A DNA stretch of 64,000 bases, taken from Archivesica marissinica (lineage: Eukaryota > Mollusca > Bivalvia > Venerida > Vesicomyidae). Numbering within the stretch: the first letter of the stretch is position 1; each line of letters begins with the position of its first letter. The translations under genes and the position numbers were made by a program. The notes under the pieces are model-generated. The model was not told the DNA's origin. It made no database searches and saw only the letters and a program-made list of their open reading frames with translations. This document shows, piece by piece, positions 12,700 to 26,120 of the stretch. The stretch spans positions 10,126,734 to 10,190,733 of the forward strand of contig CM026393.1 of assembly GCA_014843695.1 (NCBI GenBank), given 5' to 3'.

Positions 12700-15600
12700 C
12701 ACCTGGTGTAGGTGGTGGATCACATAATGAGTTACACCTGGCCTAGGTGATGGGTCACACAATGAGTTACACCAGGTGTAGGTGGTGGATAATACAATGA
12801 GTTACACTTTGTGTAGGTGGTGGATCACACAATGTGTTACACCTGGTGTAGGTGGTGGATCACACAATGTGTTACACCTGGTGTAGGTGGTGGATCACAC
12901 AATGAGTTACACCTGGTGTAGGCGGTGGATCACACAATGTGTTACACCTGGTGCATGTGGTGGATCACACAATGTGCTACACCTGGTGTAGGTGATGGAT
13001 CACACAATGAGTTACACCTGGTGTAGATTGTGGATCACACAATGTGTTACACCTGGTGTAGGTGGTGGATCACACAATGAGTTACACCTGGTGTAGGTGG
13101 TGGATCACACAATGTGTTACACCTGGTGTAGGCGATGGATCACACAATGAGTTACACCTGGTGTAGGTTATGTATCACACAATGAGTTACACCTGGTGTA
13201 GGTGGTGGATCATACAATGAGTTATACCTGGTGTAGGCGGTGGATCACACAATGTATTACACCTGGTGCAGGTGGTGGATCACACAATGTGTTACACCTG
13301 GTGTAGGTGGTGGATCACACAATGTGTTACACCTGGTGTAGGTGATGGATCACACAATGAGTTACACCTGGTGTAGATTGTGGATCACACAATGTGTTAC
13401 ACCTGGTGTAGGTGGTGGATCACACAATGAGTTACACCAGGTGTAGGTGGTGGATCACACAATGAGTTACACCTGGTGTAGGTGGTGGATCACACAATGA
13501 GTTACACCTGGTGTAAGTGGTGGATCAATCAATGTGTTACACCTGGTGTAGGTGGTGGATCACACAATGAGTTACACCTTGTGTAGGTGGTGGATCACAC
13601 AATGAGTTACACCTGGTGTAGGTGGTGGATCACACAATGTGTTACACCTGGTATAGGTGGTGGATCACACAATGTGTTACACCTGGTGTAGGTGGTGGAT
13701 CATACAATGTGTTACACCTGGTGTAGGTGGTGGATCACACAATGAGTTACACCTGGTGTAGGTGGTGGATCACACAATGAGTTACACCTGGTGTAGGTGG
13801 TGGATCACACAATGTGTTACACCTGGTGTAGGTGGTGGATCACACAATGAGTTACACCTGGCCTAGGTGATGGATCACACAATGAGTTACACCAGGTGTA
13901 GGTGGTGGATCACACAATGAGTTACACCTGGTGTAGGTGGTGGATCACACAATGTGTTACACCTGGTGTAGGTGGTGGATCACACAATGAGTTACACCTG
14001 GTGTAGGTGGTGGATCACACAATGTGTTACACCTGGTGTAGGTGGTGGATCACACAATGTGTTACACCTGGTGTAGGTGGTGGATCACACAATGTTTACA
14101 CCTGGTGTAGGTGGTGGATCACACAATGAGTTACACCTGGTGTAGGTGGTGGATCACACAATGTGTTACACCTGGTGTAGGTGGTGGATCACACAATGAG
14201 TTACACCTGGTGTAGGTGGTGGATCACACAATGGTTACACCTGGTGTAGGTGATGGATCACACAATGAGTTACACCTGGTGTAGGTGATGGATCACACAA
14301 TGAGTTACACCTGGTGTAGGTGGTGGATCATACAATGAGTTACACCTGGTGTAGGTGGTGGATCACACAATGTGTTACACCTGGTGTAGGTGGTGGATCA
14401 CACAATGTGTTACACCTGGTGTAGGTGGTGGATCACACAATGTGTTACACCTGGTGTAGGTGATGGATCACACAATGAGTTACACCTGGTGTAGATTGTG
14501 GATCACACAATGTGTTACACCTGGTGTAGGTGGTGGATCACACAATGAGTTACACCTGGTGTAGGTGGTGGATCACACAATGAGTTACACCTGGTGTAGG
14601 TGGTGGATCACACAATGAGTTACACCTGGTGTAAGTGGTGGATCAATCAATGTGTTACACCTGGTGTAGGTGGTGGATCACACAATGAGTTACACCTGGT
14701 GTAGGTGGTGGATCACACAATGAGTTACACCTGGTGTAGGTGGTGGATCACACAATGTGTTACACCTGGTATAGGTGGTGGATCACACAATGTGTTACAC
14801 CTGGTGTAGGTGGTGGATCATACAATGTGTTACACCTGGTGTAGGTGGTGGATCACACAATGAGTTACACCTGGTGTAGGTGGTGGATCACACAATGAGT
14901 TACACCTGGTGTAGGTGGTGGATCACACAATGTGTTACACCTGGTGTAGGTGGTGGATCATACAATGTGTTACACCTGGTGTAGGTGGTGGATCACACAA
15001 TGTGTTACACCTGGTGTAGGTGGTGGATCACACAATGAGTTACACCTGGTGTAGGTGGTGGATCACACAATGTGTTACACCTGGTGTAGGCGATGGATCA
15101 CACAATGAGTTACACCTGGTGTAGGTGATGGATCACACAATGAGTTACACCAGGTGTAGGTGGTGGATCACACAATGAGTTACACCTGGTGTAGGTGGTG
15201 GATCACACAATGAGTTACACCTGGTGTAAGTGGTGGATCAATCAATGTGTTACACCTGGTGTAGGTGGTGGATCACACAATGAGTTACACCTTGTGTAGG
15301 TGGTGGATCACACAATGAGTTACACCTGGTGTAGGTGGTGGATCACACAATGTGTTACACCTGGTATAGGTGGTGGATCACACAATGTGTTACACCTGGT
15401 GTAGGTGGTGGATCATACAATGTGTTACACCTGGTGTAGGTGGTGGATCACACAATGAGTTACACCTGGTGTAGGTGGTGGATCACACAATGAGTTACAC
15501 CTGGTGTAGGTGGTGGATCACACAATGTGTTACACCTGGTGTAGGTGTTGGATCATACAATGTGCTACAACTGGTGTAGGTGGTGGATCACACAATGTGT

Positions 15601-18600
15601 TACACCTGGTGTAGATGGTGGATCACACAATGTGTTACACCTGGTGTAGGTGGTGGATCACACAATGAGTTACACCTGGTGTAGGTGGTGGATCATACAA
15701 TGAGTTACACCTGATGTAGGTGGTGTATCATACAAGGAGTTACATCTGGTGTAGGTGGTGGATCACACAATGAGTTACACCTGGTGTAGGTGGTGGATCA
15801 CACAACGAGTTATAGCTGGTGGATCACACAACGAGCTACACCTGGTGTAGGTGGTGGATCACACAACGAGTTACAGCTGGTGGATCACACATTGAGTTAC
15901 ATCTGGTGGATCACACAATGAGTTACACCTGGTGTAGGTGGTGGATCTCACAATGAGTTACACCTGGTGTAGGATCACACAATGTGTTACACCTGGTGTA
16001 GGTGGTGGATCACACAATTTGTTACACCTGGTGTAGGTGGTAGATCACACAATGTGTTACACCTGGTGTAGTTGATGGATCACACAATGAGCTACAACTG
16101 GTGTAGATGGTGGATCACACAATGTGTTACACCTGGTGTAGGTGGTGGATCACACAATGAGTTACACCTGGCGTAGGTGGTGGATCATACAATAAGTTAC
16201 ACCTGATGTAGGTGGTGGATCACACAATGAGTTACACCTGGTGTATGTGGTGGATCACACAATGAGTTACACCTGGTGTAGGTGGTGGATCACACAATGT
16301 GTTACACCTGGTGTAGGTGGTGGATCACACAATGTGTTACACCTGGTGTATGTGATGGATCACACAATGAGTTACACCTGGTGTAGATTGTGGATTACAA
16401 AATGTGTTACACCTGGTGTAGGTGGTGGTTCACACAATGAGTTACACCTGGTGTAGGTGGTGGATCACACAATGTGTTACACCTGGTGTAGGCGATGGAT
16501 CACACAATGAGTTACACCTGGTGTAGGTGATGGATCACACAATGAGTTACACCTGGTGTAGGTGGTGGATCACACAATGAGTTAAACACCTAGTGTAGGT
16601 GGTGGATCACACAATGAGTTACACCTGGTGTAAGTGGTGGATCACACAATGAGTTACACCTGGTGTATGTGGTGGATCACATGATGAGTTACACCTGGTG
16701 TAGGTGGTGGATCACACAATGAGTTACACCTGGTGTAGGTGGTGGGATCAAACAATGAGTTACACCTGGTGCAGGCGGTGAATCATACAATGAATTACAC
16801 CTGGTGTAGGTGGTGGATCACACAATGAGTTACACCTTGTATAGGTGGTGGATCACACAATGAGTTACACCTGGTGTAGGTGGTGGATCACACAATGAGT
16901 TTCACCTGGTGGATCACACAATGAGTTACACCTGGTGTAGGTGGTGGATCACACAATGTGTTACACCTGGTGTAGGTGGTGGATCACACAACGAGTTACA
17001 CCTGGTGTAGGTGGTGGATCACACAATGTGTTACACGTGGTGTAGGATCACACAATGAGTTACACCTGGTGTAGTTGATGGATCATACAATGAGTTACAC
17101 CTCGTGTAGGATCACACAATGAGTTACACCTGGTGTAGGTGGTGGATCATACAATGTGTTACACCTGGTGTTTGTGGTGGATCACACAATGAGTTACACC
17201 TGGTGTAGGTGGTGGATCACACAATGAGATACACCTGGTGTAGGTGGTGGATCACAAACTGTGTTACACCTGGTGTAGGTGGTGGATCACACAATGAGTT
17301 ACACCTGGTGGATCACACAATGAGTTACACCTGGTGTAGGTGGTGGATCACACAATGAGTTACACCTGGTGTAGATGGTGGATCACACAATGTGTTACAC
17401 CTGGCCTAGGTGATGGGTCACACAATGAGTTACACCTGGAGTAGGTGGTGGATCACACGACGAGTTACACCGGGTGGAACACACAATGAGTTACACCTGG
17501 TGTAGGTGGTGGATCACACAATGAGTTACACCTGGTGTAAGGTGGTGGATCACACAATTAGTTACACCAGGTGTAGGTGGTGGATCATACAATGAGATAC
17601 ACCTGGTGTAGGTGGTGGATCACACAATGTGTTACACCTGGTGTAGGTGGTGGATCACACAATGTGCTACACCTGGTGAAGGTGGTGGATCACACAATGT
17701 GTTACACCTGGTGTAGGTGATGGATCACACTATGAGTTACACATGGTGTAGATGGTGTATCACACAATGTGTTACAACTGGTGTAGGTGGTGGATCACAC
17801 AATGAGTTACACCTGGCGTAGGTGGTGGATCACACAATGGGCTACACCTGGTGTAGGTGGTGGATCATACAATGTGCTACACCTGGTGTAGGATCATACA
17901 ATGAGTTACACCTGGTCTAGGTGGTGGATCACACAACGAGTTACACCTGGTGTAGGTGGTGGATCACACAATGTGTTACACCTGGCCTAGTTGGTGGATC
18001 ACACGACCAGTTACACCTGGTGTAGGTGGTGGATCACACAACGAGTTACACCTGGTGTAGGTGGTGGATCACACAATGTGTTACACCTGGTGTAGGTGGT
18101 GAATCACATAATGAGTTACACCTGGCCTAGGTGATGGATCACACAATGAGTTACACCTGGAGTAGGTGGTGGATCACACGACGAGTTACACCTGGTGGAT
18201 CACACAATGAGCTACACCTGGTGTAGGTGGGGGATCACACAATGAGTTACACCGGGTGTAAGGTGGTGGATCACACAATGAGTTACACATAGTGGATCAC
18301 ACAATGAGTTACACCTGGTGTAGGTGGTGGATCATATAATGAGTTACACCTGGTGTAGGTGGTGGATCACACAATGAGCTACACCTGGTGTAGATGGTGG
18401 ACCACACAATGAGTTACACCTAGTGGATCACACAATGAGCTACATCTGGTGTAGGTGGTGGATCATACAATGAGTTACACCTGGTGTAGGTGGTGGATCA
18501 CATGATGAGTTACACCTGGTGTAGGTGGTGGATCACACAATGAGTTACACCTGGTGTAGGTGGTGGATCACACAATGAGTTACACCTGGTGTAGGATCAT

Positions 18601-19900
18601 ACAATGAGTTACACCTGGCCTAGGTGATGGATCACACAATGAGTTACACCTGGTGTAGGTTATGTATCACACAATGAGTTACACCTGGTGTAGGTGGTGG
18701 ATCATACAATGAGTTACACCTGGTGTAGGTGGTGGATCACACAATGTGTTACACCTGGTGTAGGTGGTGGATCACATAATGTGTTACACCTGGTGTAGGC
18801 GATGGATCACACAATGAGTTACACCTGGTGTAGGTGGTGGATCACACAATGAGTTACACCTGGTGTAGATGGTGGATCACACAATGAGTTACACCTGGTG
18901 TAGGTGGTGGATCACACAATGAGTTACACCTGGTGTAGGTGGTGGATCAAACAATGAGTTACACCTGGTGTAGGTGATGGATCACACAATGTGGTACACC
19001 TGGTGTAGGCGGTGGATCACACAATGAGTTACACCTGGTGTAGGTGGTGGATCACACAATGAGTTACACCTGGTGTAGGTGGTGGATAACACAATGAGTT
19101 ACACCTGGTGTAGGTGGTGGATCACATGATGAGTTACACCTGGTGTAGGTGGTGGATCACACAATGAGTTACACCTGGTGTAGGTGGTGGATCACACAAT
19201 GTGTTACACCTGGTGTAGGTGGTGGATCACACAATGAGTTACACCTGGTGTAGGTGGTGGATCACAAAATGACTTACACCTGGTGTAGGTGGTGGATCAC
19301 ACAATGAGTTACACCTGGTGTAGGTGGTGGATCATACAATGTGTTACACCTGGTGTATGTGGTGGATCACACAATGAGTTACACCTGGTGTAGTAGATGG
19401 ATCACACAATGAGTTACACCTGGCCTAGGTGGTGGATCACACAATGTGTTACACCTGGTGTATGTGGTGGATCACACACTGTGTTACACCTGGTGTAGGT
19501 GGTGGATCACACAATGATATACACCTGGTGTAGGTGGTGGAAATTACAAGGAGTTACATCTGGTGTAGGTGGTGGATCACACAATGAGTTACACCTGGGC
19601 TAGGTGATGGATCACACAATGAGTTACACCTGGTGTAGGTGATGGATCACACAATGAGTTACACCTGGTGTAGGATCATACAATGAGTTACACCTGGCCT
19701 AGGTGATGGATCACACAATGAGTTACACCTGGTGTAGGTGATGGATCACACAATGAGTTACACCTGGTGTAGGTGGTGGATCATACAATGAGTTACACCT
19801 GGTGTAGGTGGTGGATCACACAATGTGTTACACCTGGTGTAGGTGGTGGATCACACAATGTGTTACACCTGGTGTAGGTGATGGATCACACAATGAGCAC
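12700..19900 (+). repeat. Forward arm of a large inverted duplication
   Basis: Rare variants in this stretch recur, reverse-complemented and in opposite order, in 32.2-40.7 kb. Anchors with forward and reverse positions are: GGATAATAC (about 12790 / 40605), the unit pair with ATGTATTACACC and GGTGCAGG (about 13250 / 40135), GATCAATCAATG (13523 / about 39860), the ACAAGGAG unit (about 15733 / 36375), the ATAAGTTAC unit (about 16190 / 35914), ACCTCGTGTAGG (about 17100 / 34900), ACAAACTGTG (about 17255 / 34745), CACTATGAG (about 17727 / 34272), ACGACCAG (about 18003 / 33988) and GGAAATTACAAGG (about 19538 / 32530). Between 15.7 and 19.5 kb spacing is conserved to within tens of bases. Limits are approximate because homogeneous units at both ends cannot be assigned. 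Confidence 0.88.
13000..15900 (+). repeat. Higher-order repeats of about 1,118 and 595 bp
   Basis: The rare unit GATCAATCAATGTG occurs at 13523, 14641 and 15236, displacements of 1,118 and 595 bp, near 32 and exactly 17 units. Each is preceded by GTGTAAGTGG and followed a few units later by CTGGTATAGG. The CTTGTGTAGG unit follows the copies at 13523 and 15236 but is normal after 14641. The GTAGATTGTGG unit is at about 13021, 13371 and 14490. This indicates successive block duplications. Confidence 0.85.
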
Positions 19901-20500
19901 CTTGTGATGGTGGATCACACAATGTGTTACACCTGGTGTAGGTGGTGGATCACACAATGAGTTACACCTGGTGTAGGTGGTGGATCACCTAAGTTACACC
20001 TGGTGTAGGTGGTGGATCACACAATGTGTTACACCTGGTGTAGGTGGTGGATCACACAATGAGTTACACCTGGTGTAGGTGGTGGATCACACAATGAGTT
20101 ACACCTGGTGTAGGTGGTGGATCACACAATGAGTTACACCTGGTGTAGGTGATGGATCACACAATGAGTTACACCTGGTGTAGGTGGTGGATCACACAAT
20201 GTGTTACACCTGGTGTAGGTGGTGGATCACACAATGAGTTACACCTGGTGTAGGTGGTGGATCACACAATGTGTTACACCTGGTGTAGGTGGTGGATCAC
20301 ACAATGAGTTACACCTGGTGTAGGTGGTGGATCACACAATGAGTTACACCTGGTGTAGGTGGTGGATCACACAATGTGTTACACCTGGTGTAGGTGGTGG
20401 ATCACACAATGAGTTACACCTGGTGTAGGTGATGGATCACACAATGAGTTACACCTTGTGTAGGTGGTGGATCACACATGAGTTACACCTGGAGGTGGTG
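19880..20500 (+). other. Small indel cluster near the right end of contig 1
   Basis: Isolated broken units occur at about 19893 (ATGAGCACCTTGTGATGG), 19986 (GGATCACCTAAGTTAC) and 20475 (CACATGAGTTACACCTGGAGG). Otherwise the stretch is near-consensus. The colinear match with the reverse arm becomes untraceable from about here to the gap. Confidence 0.65.
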
Positions 20501-21245
20501 GATCACACAATGAGTTACACCTGGTGTAGGTGGTGGATCACACAATGAGTTACACCTGGTGTAGGTGGTGGATCACACAATGAGTTACACCTGGTGTAGG
20601 TGGTGGATCACACAATGAGTTACACCTGGTGTAGGTGGTGGATCACACAATGAGTTACACCTGGTGGATCACACAATGAGTTACACCTGGTGTAGGTGGT
20701 GGATCACACAATGAGTTACACCTGGTGTAGGTGGTGGATCACACAATGTGTTACACCTGGTGTAGGTGGTGGATCACACAATGTGTTACACCTGGTGTAG
20801 GTGGTGGATCACACAATGTGTTACACCTGGTGTAGGTGGTGGATCACACAACGAGTTACACCTGGTGTAGGTGGTGGATCACACAATGAGTTACACCTGG
20901 TGGATCACACAATGAGTTACATCTGGTGTAGGTGGTGGATCACACAATGAGTTACACCTGGTGTAGGTGGTGGATCACAATGAGTTACACATAGTGGATC
21001 ACACAATGAGTTACACCTGGTGTAGGTGGTGGATCATACAATGACTTACACCTGGTGTAGGTGGTGGATCACACAATGAGTTACACCTGGTGTAGGTGGT
21101 GGATCATACAATGAGTTACACCTGGTGTAGGTGGTGGATCATACAATGAGTTACACCTGGTGTAGGTGGTGGATCACACAATGAGTTACACCTGGTGTAG
21201 GTGGTGGATCACACAATGAGTTACACCTGGTGTAGGTGGTGGATC

Positions 21246-22245
21246 NNNNNNNNNNNNNNNNNNNNNNNNNNNNNNNNNNNNNNNNNNNNNNNNNNNNNNN
21301 NNNNNNNNNNNNNNNNNNNNNNNNNNNNNNNNNNNNNNNNNNNNNNNNNNNNNNNNNNNNNNNNNNNNNNNNNNNNNNNNNNNNNNNNNNNNNNNNNNNN
21401 NNNNNNNNNNNNNNNNNNNNNNNNNNNNNNNNNNNNNNNNNNNNNNNNNNNNNNNNNNNNNNNNNNNNNNNNNNNNNNNNNNNNNNNNNNNNNNNNNNNN
21501 NNNNNNNNNNNNNNNNNNNNNNNNNNNNNNNNNNNNNNNNNNNNNNNNNNNNNNNNNNNNNNNNNNNNNNNNNNNNNNNNNNNNNNNNNNNNNNNNNNNN
21601 NNNNNNNNNNNNNNNNNNNNNNNNNNNNNNNNNNNNNNNNNNNNNNNNNNNNNNNNNNNNNNNNNNNNNNNNNNNNNNNNNNNNNNNNNNNNNNNNNNNN
21701 NNNNNNNNNNNNNNNNNNNNNNNNNNNNNNNNNNNNNNNNNNNNNNNNNNNNNNNNNNNNNNNNNNNNNNNNNNNNNNNNNNNNNNNNNNNNNNNNNNNN
21801 NNNNNNNNNNNNNNNNNNNNNNNNNNNNNNNNNNNNNNNNNNNNNNNNNNNNNNNNNNNNNNNNNNNNNNNNNNNNNNNNNNNNNNNNNNNNNNNNNNNN
21901 NNNNNNNNNNNNNNNNNNNNNNNNNNNNNNNNNNNNNNNNNNNNNNNNNNNNNNNNNNNNNNNNNNNNNNNNNNNNNNNNNNNNNNNNNNNNNNNNNNNN
22001 NNNNNNNNNNNNNNNNNNNNNNNNNNNNNNNNNNNNNNNNNNNNNNNNNNNNNNNNNNNNNNNNNNNNNNNNNNNNNNNNNNNNNNNNNNNNNNNNNNNN
22101 NNNNNNNNNNNNNNNNNNNNNNNNNNNNNNNNNNNNNNNNNNNNNNNNNNNNNNNNNNNNNNNNNNNNNNNNNNNNNNNNNNNNNNNNNNNNNNNNNNNN
22201 NNNNNNNNNNNNNNNNNNNNNNNNNNNNNNNNNNNNNNNNNNNNN
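21246..22245. other. Assembly gap of exactly 1,000 N
   Basis: This run of N is exactly 1,000 long, and the second gap has the same length, so it is a fixed-size scaffolding placeholder rather than a measured distance. The satellite is in forward polarity up to 21245 and in reverse polarity from 22246, so the polarity breakpoint is hidden here. Open frames drawn across it are artefacts. Confidence 0.99.
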
Positions 22246-23905
22246 TGTGTGATCCACCACAAACACCAGGTGTAACACATTGTATGATCCACCACCTACA
22301 CCAGGTGTAACTCATTGTGTGATCCTACACGAGGTGTAACTCATTGTATGATCCATTAACTACACCAGGTGTAACTCATTGTGTGATCCTACACCACGTG
22401 TAACACATTGTGTGATCCACCACCTACACCAGGTGTAACTCGTTGTGTGATCCACCACCTACACCAGGTGTAACTCATTGTGTGATCCACCACCTACACC
22501 AGGTGTAACTCATTGTGTGATCCACCACCTACACCAGGTGTAATTCATTGTGTGATCCACCACCTACACCAGGTGTAACACATTGTGTGATCCACCACCT
22601 ACACCAGGTGTATCTCATTGTGTGATCCACCACCTACACCAGGTTTAACTCATTGTGTGATCCACCTCCTACACTAGGTGTAACTCATTGTGTGATCCAC
22701 CACCTACACCAGGTGTAACACATTGTGTGATCCACCACCTACACCAGGTGTAACTCATTGTGTGATCCACCACATACACCAGGTGTAACTCATTGTGTGA
22801 TCCACCACCTACACCAGGTGTAACTCATTGTGTGATCCACCACCTACACCAGGTGTAACTCATTGTGTGATCCACCACCTACACCAGGTGTAACTCATTG
22901 TGTGATCCACCACCTACACCAGGTGTAACTCATTGTGTGATCCACCACCTACACCAGGTGTAACTCATTGTGTGATCCACCACCTACACCAGGTGTAACT
23001 CATTGTGTGATCCACCACCTACACCAGGTGTAACTCATTGTGTGATCCATCGCCTACACCAGGTGTAACACATTGTGTGATCCACCACCTACACCAGGTG
23101 TAACTCATTGTGTGATCCACCACCTACACCAGGTGTAACACATTGTGTGATCCACCACCTACACCAGGTGTAACTCATTGTGTGATCCACCACCTACACC
23201 AGGTGTAACACATTGTGTAATCCACAATCTACACCAGGTGTAACTCATTGTGTGATCCATCACCTACACCAGGTGTAACACATTGTGTGATCCACCACCT
23301 ACACCAGGTGTAACACATTGTGTGATCCACCACCTACACCAGGTGTAACTCATTGTGTGATCCACCACCTACACCAGGTGTAACTCATTGTGTGATCCAC
23401 CACCTACATCAGGTGTAACTTATTGTATGATCCACCACCTACGCCAGGTGTAACTCATTGTGTGATCCACCACCTACACCAGGTGTAACACATTGTGTGA
23501 TCCACCATCTACACCAGTTGTAACTCATTGTGTGATCCATCAACTACACCAGGTGTAACACATTGTGTGATCCACCACCTACACCAGGTGTAACTCATTG
23601 TGTGATCCACCACCTACACCAGGTGTAACACATTGTGTGATCCTACACCAGGTGTAACTCATTGTGTGATCCACCACCTACACCAGGTGTAACTCATTGT
23701 GTGATTCACCAGATGTAACTCAATGTGTGATCCACCAGCTGTAACTCGTTGTGTGATCCACCACCTACACCAGGTGTAGCTCATTGTGTGATCCACCAGC
23801 TATAACTCGTTGTGTGATCCACCACCTACACCAGGTGTAACTCATTGTGTGATCCACCACCTACACCAGGTGTAACTCCTTGTATGATACACCACCTACA
23901 TCAGG
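22246..23905 (-). repeat. Block duplicated at 34.82-36.42 kb (direct)
   Basis: The first 1.66 kb after the gap repeats the variant order of 34.82-36.42 kb in the same orientation. Anchors are CACAAACACC (22258 and about 34831), CTACACGAGG (22326 and about 34899), TACACCACGTG (about 22389 and 34964), AACTTATTGTATG (23418 and 35914) and AGATGTAACTCAATG (23711 and 36208). Displacement falls from about 12.57 to 12.50 kb, so two or so units differ. The forward contig holds the inverted counterpart at about 15.7-17.2 kb. Confidence 0.85.
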
Positions 23906-25249
23906 TGTAACTCATTGTATGATCCACCACCTACACCAGGTGTAACTCATTGTGTGATCCACCACCTACACCAGGTGTAGCACATTGTGTGATCCACCAC
24001 CTACACCAGGTGTAACTCATTGTGTGATCCACCTCCTACACCAGGTGTAACTCATTGTGTGATCCACCGGGTGTAACTCATTGTGTGATCCACAACCTAC
24101 ACCAGGTGTAACACATTGTATGATCCACCACCTACACCAGGTGTAACTCATTGTGTGATCCACCACCTACACCAGGTGTAACTCATTGTGTGATCCACCA
24201 CCAAAACCAGGTGTAGCACATTGTATGATCCACCACCTACACCAGGTGTAACTCATTGTGTGATCCACCTCCTACACCAAGTGTAGCTCATTGTGTGATC
24301 CACCAGGTGTAACTCATTGTGTGATACACCACCTACACCAGGTGTAGCACATTGTATGATCCACAACCTACACCAGGTGTAACTCATTGTGTGATCCACC
24401 ACCAAAACCAGGTGTAGCACATTGTATGATCCACCACCTACACCAGGTGTAACTCATTGTGTGATCCACCACCTACACCAGGTGTAACTCATTGTGTGAT
24501 CCACCTCCTACACCAAGTGTAGCTCATTGTGTGATCCACCAGGTGTAACTCATTGTGTGATCCACCACCTACACCAGGTGTAACACATTGTGTGATCCAC
24601 CATCTACACCATGTGTAACTCATTGTGTGATCCACCACCTACACCAGGTGTAACACATTGTGTGATCCACCACCTACACCAGGTGTAACTCATTGTGTGA
24701 TCCACCACCTACACCAGGTGTAACTCATTATGTGATCCACCACCTACACCAGGTGTAACTCATTGTATGATTCACCACCTACACCAGGTGTAACTCATTG
24801 TGTGATCCACCACCTACACCAGGTGTAACTCATTGTGTGATCCACCACCTACACCAGGTGTAACACATTGTGTGATCCATCACCTACACCAGGTGTAACT
24901 CATTGTGTGATTCACCACCTACACCAGGTGTAACTCATCGTGTGATCCACCACCTACACCAGGTGTAACTCATTGTGTGATCCACCCCCTACACCAGGTG
25001 TAACTCATTGTGTGATCCACCACCTACACCAGGTGTAACTCATTGTGTGTTCCATCGCCTACACCAGGTGTAACACATTGTGTGATCCACCACCTACACC
25101 AGGTGTAACACATTGTATGATCCACCACCTACACCAGGTGTAGCTCATTGTATGATCCACCACATACACCAGGTGTAACTCATTGTGTGATCCATCACCT
25201 ACACCAGGTGTAACTCATTGTGTGATCCACCACCTAGGCCAGGTGTAAC

Positions 25250-26120
25250 TCATTGTGTGATCCTACACCAGGTTTAACTCATTGTGTGATCCATCACCTA
25301 CACCAGGTGTAACTCATTGTGTGATCCACCACCTACACCAGGTGTAACACATTGTGTGATCCACCACCTACACCAGGTGTAACACATTGTGTGATCCACC
25401 ACCTAGGCCAGGTGTAACTCATTGTGTGATCCACCAACTACACCAGGTGTAATTCATTGTGTGATCCACCACCTACACCAGGTGTAACACATTGTGTGAT
25501 CCACCACCTACACCAGGTGTAACTCATTGTGTGATCCACCAGGTGTAACACATTGTGTGATCCACCACCTACACCAGGTGTAACACATTGTGTGATCCAC
25601 CACCTACACCAGGTGTAACACATTGTGTGATCCACCACCTACACAAGGTGTAACTCATGGTGTGATCTACTACCTATACCAGGTGTAACACATTGTATGA
25701 TCCACCACATACACCAGGTGTAGCACATTGTGTGATCCACCACATACACCAGGTGTAGCTCATTGTTTGATCCACCAGGTGTAGCTCATTGTGTGATCCA
25801 CCTCCTACACCTGGTGTAACTCATTGTGTGATCCACCAGGTGTAACTCATTGTGTGATCCACCACCTACACCAGGTGTAACACATTGTATGATCCACCAC
25901 CTACACCAGGTGTAACTCATTGTGTGATCCACCACCTACACCAGGTGTAACTCATTGTGTGATCCACCACCAAAACCAGGTGTAGCACATTGTATGATCC
26001 ACCACCTACACCAGGTGTAACTCATTGTGTGATCCACCACCTACACCAGGTGTAACTCATTGTGTGATCCACCAGGTGTAATTCATTGTGTGATCCACCA
26101 CCTACACCAGGTGTAGCACA
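25250..26120 (-). repeat. Block shared with 58.95-59.85 kb (direct, 33.7 kb away)
   Basis: The 201-bp stretch 25438-25638 recurs almost exactly at 59109-59309 and, with one or two changes, at 60545-60745. Flanking markers agree at the first pair: CAAGGTGTAACTCATGG, GATCTACTACC, CATTGTTTGATCCACC, the inverted-looking CTACACCTGGTGTAAC and ACCAAAACCAGGTG. Two different contigs therefore carry the same variant block in the same orientation. Confidence 0.82.

Larger units (their letters stand above)
3180..12700 (+). repeat. Variant-rich domain of the forward array
   Basis: Units here carry many point variants and frequent 26-bp (CTGGTGGATC, ACATAGTGGATC) and 29-bp (GTGTAGGATC) forms. Recurring motifs include GGCCTAGGTGATGG, GATCACATGATGAG and GATCACACGACGAG. 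Apart from the 449-bp repeat and the micro-inversion listed separately, I could not assign a strict higher-order period. No counterpart in the reverse contigs was traced with confidence left of about 12.7 kb. Confidence 0.75.
1..21245 (+). repeat. 35-bp satellite array, forward polarity (contig 1)
   Basis: This is an uninterrupted head-to-tail array of a 35-bp unit, about 610 copies by length. The unit begins ACAATGAGT, continues with the core TACACCTGGTGTA and ends GGTGGTGGATCAC; 2166-2200 is a clean copy. The consensus is about 49% GC, contains no CpG and is G-rich on this strand (11 G to 6 C). The commonest variants are ATGTG for ATGAG at position 7, ATCAT for ATCAC at position 35, GATGG for GGTGG, and GGCCTAGG for GGTGTAGG. 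Shortened units of 26 bp and 29 bp are scattered through it. The array enters from the left edge of the window and runs into an N gap, so neither end is seen. No unique sequence longer than part of one unit was found. I see no homology to a named satellite family that I can recall. Confidence 0.98.

Noticed and set aside
21246..22245. Perfect palindrome centred in the first gap
   Set aside because: Sequence on the two sides of the gap is not mirror-ordered around it. The matched inverted arms have their symmetry axis near 26 kb.
21151..22315. Long open frames of 338-402 codons across the N runs
   Set aside because: They consist almost entirely of unknown residues translated from the 1,000-N gaps at 21246-22245 and 41230-42229.
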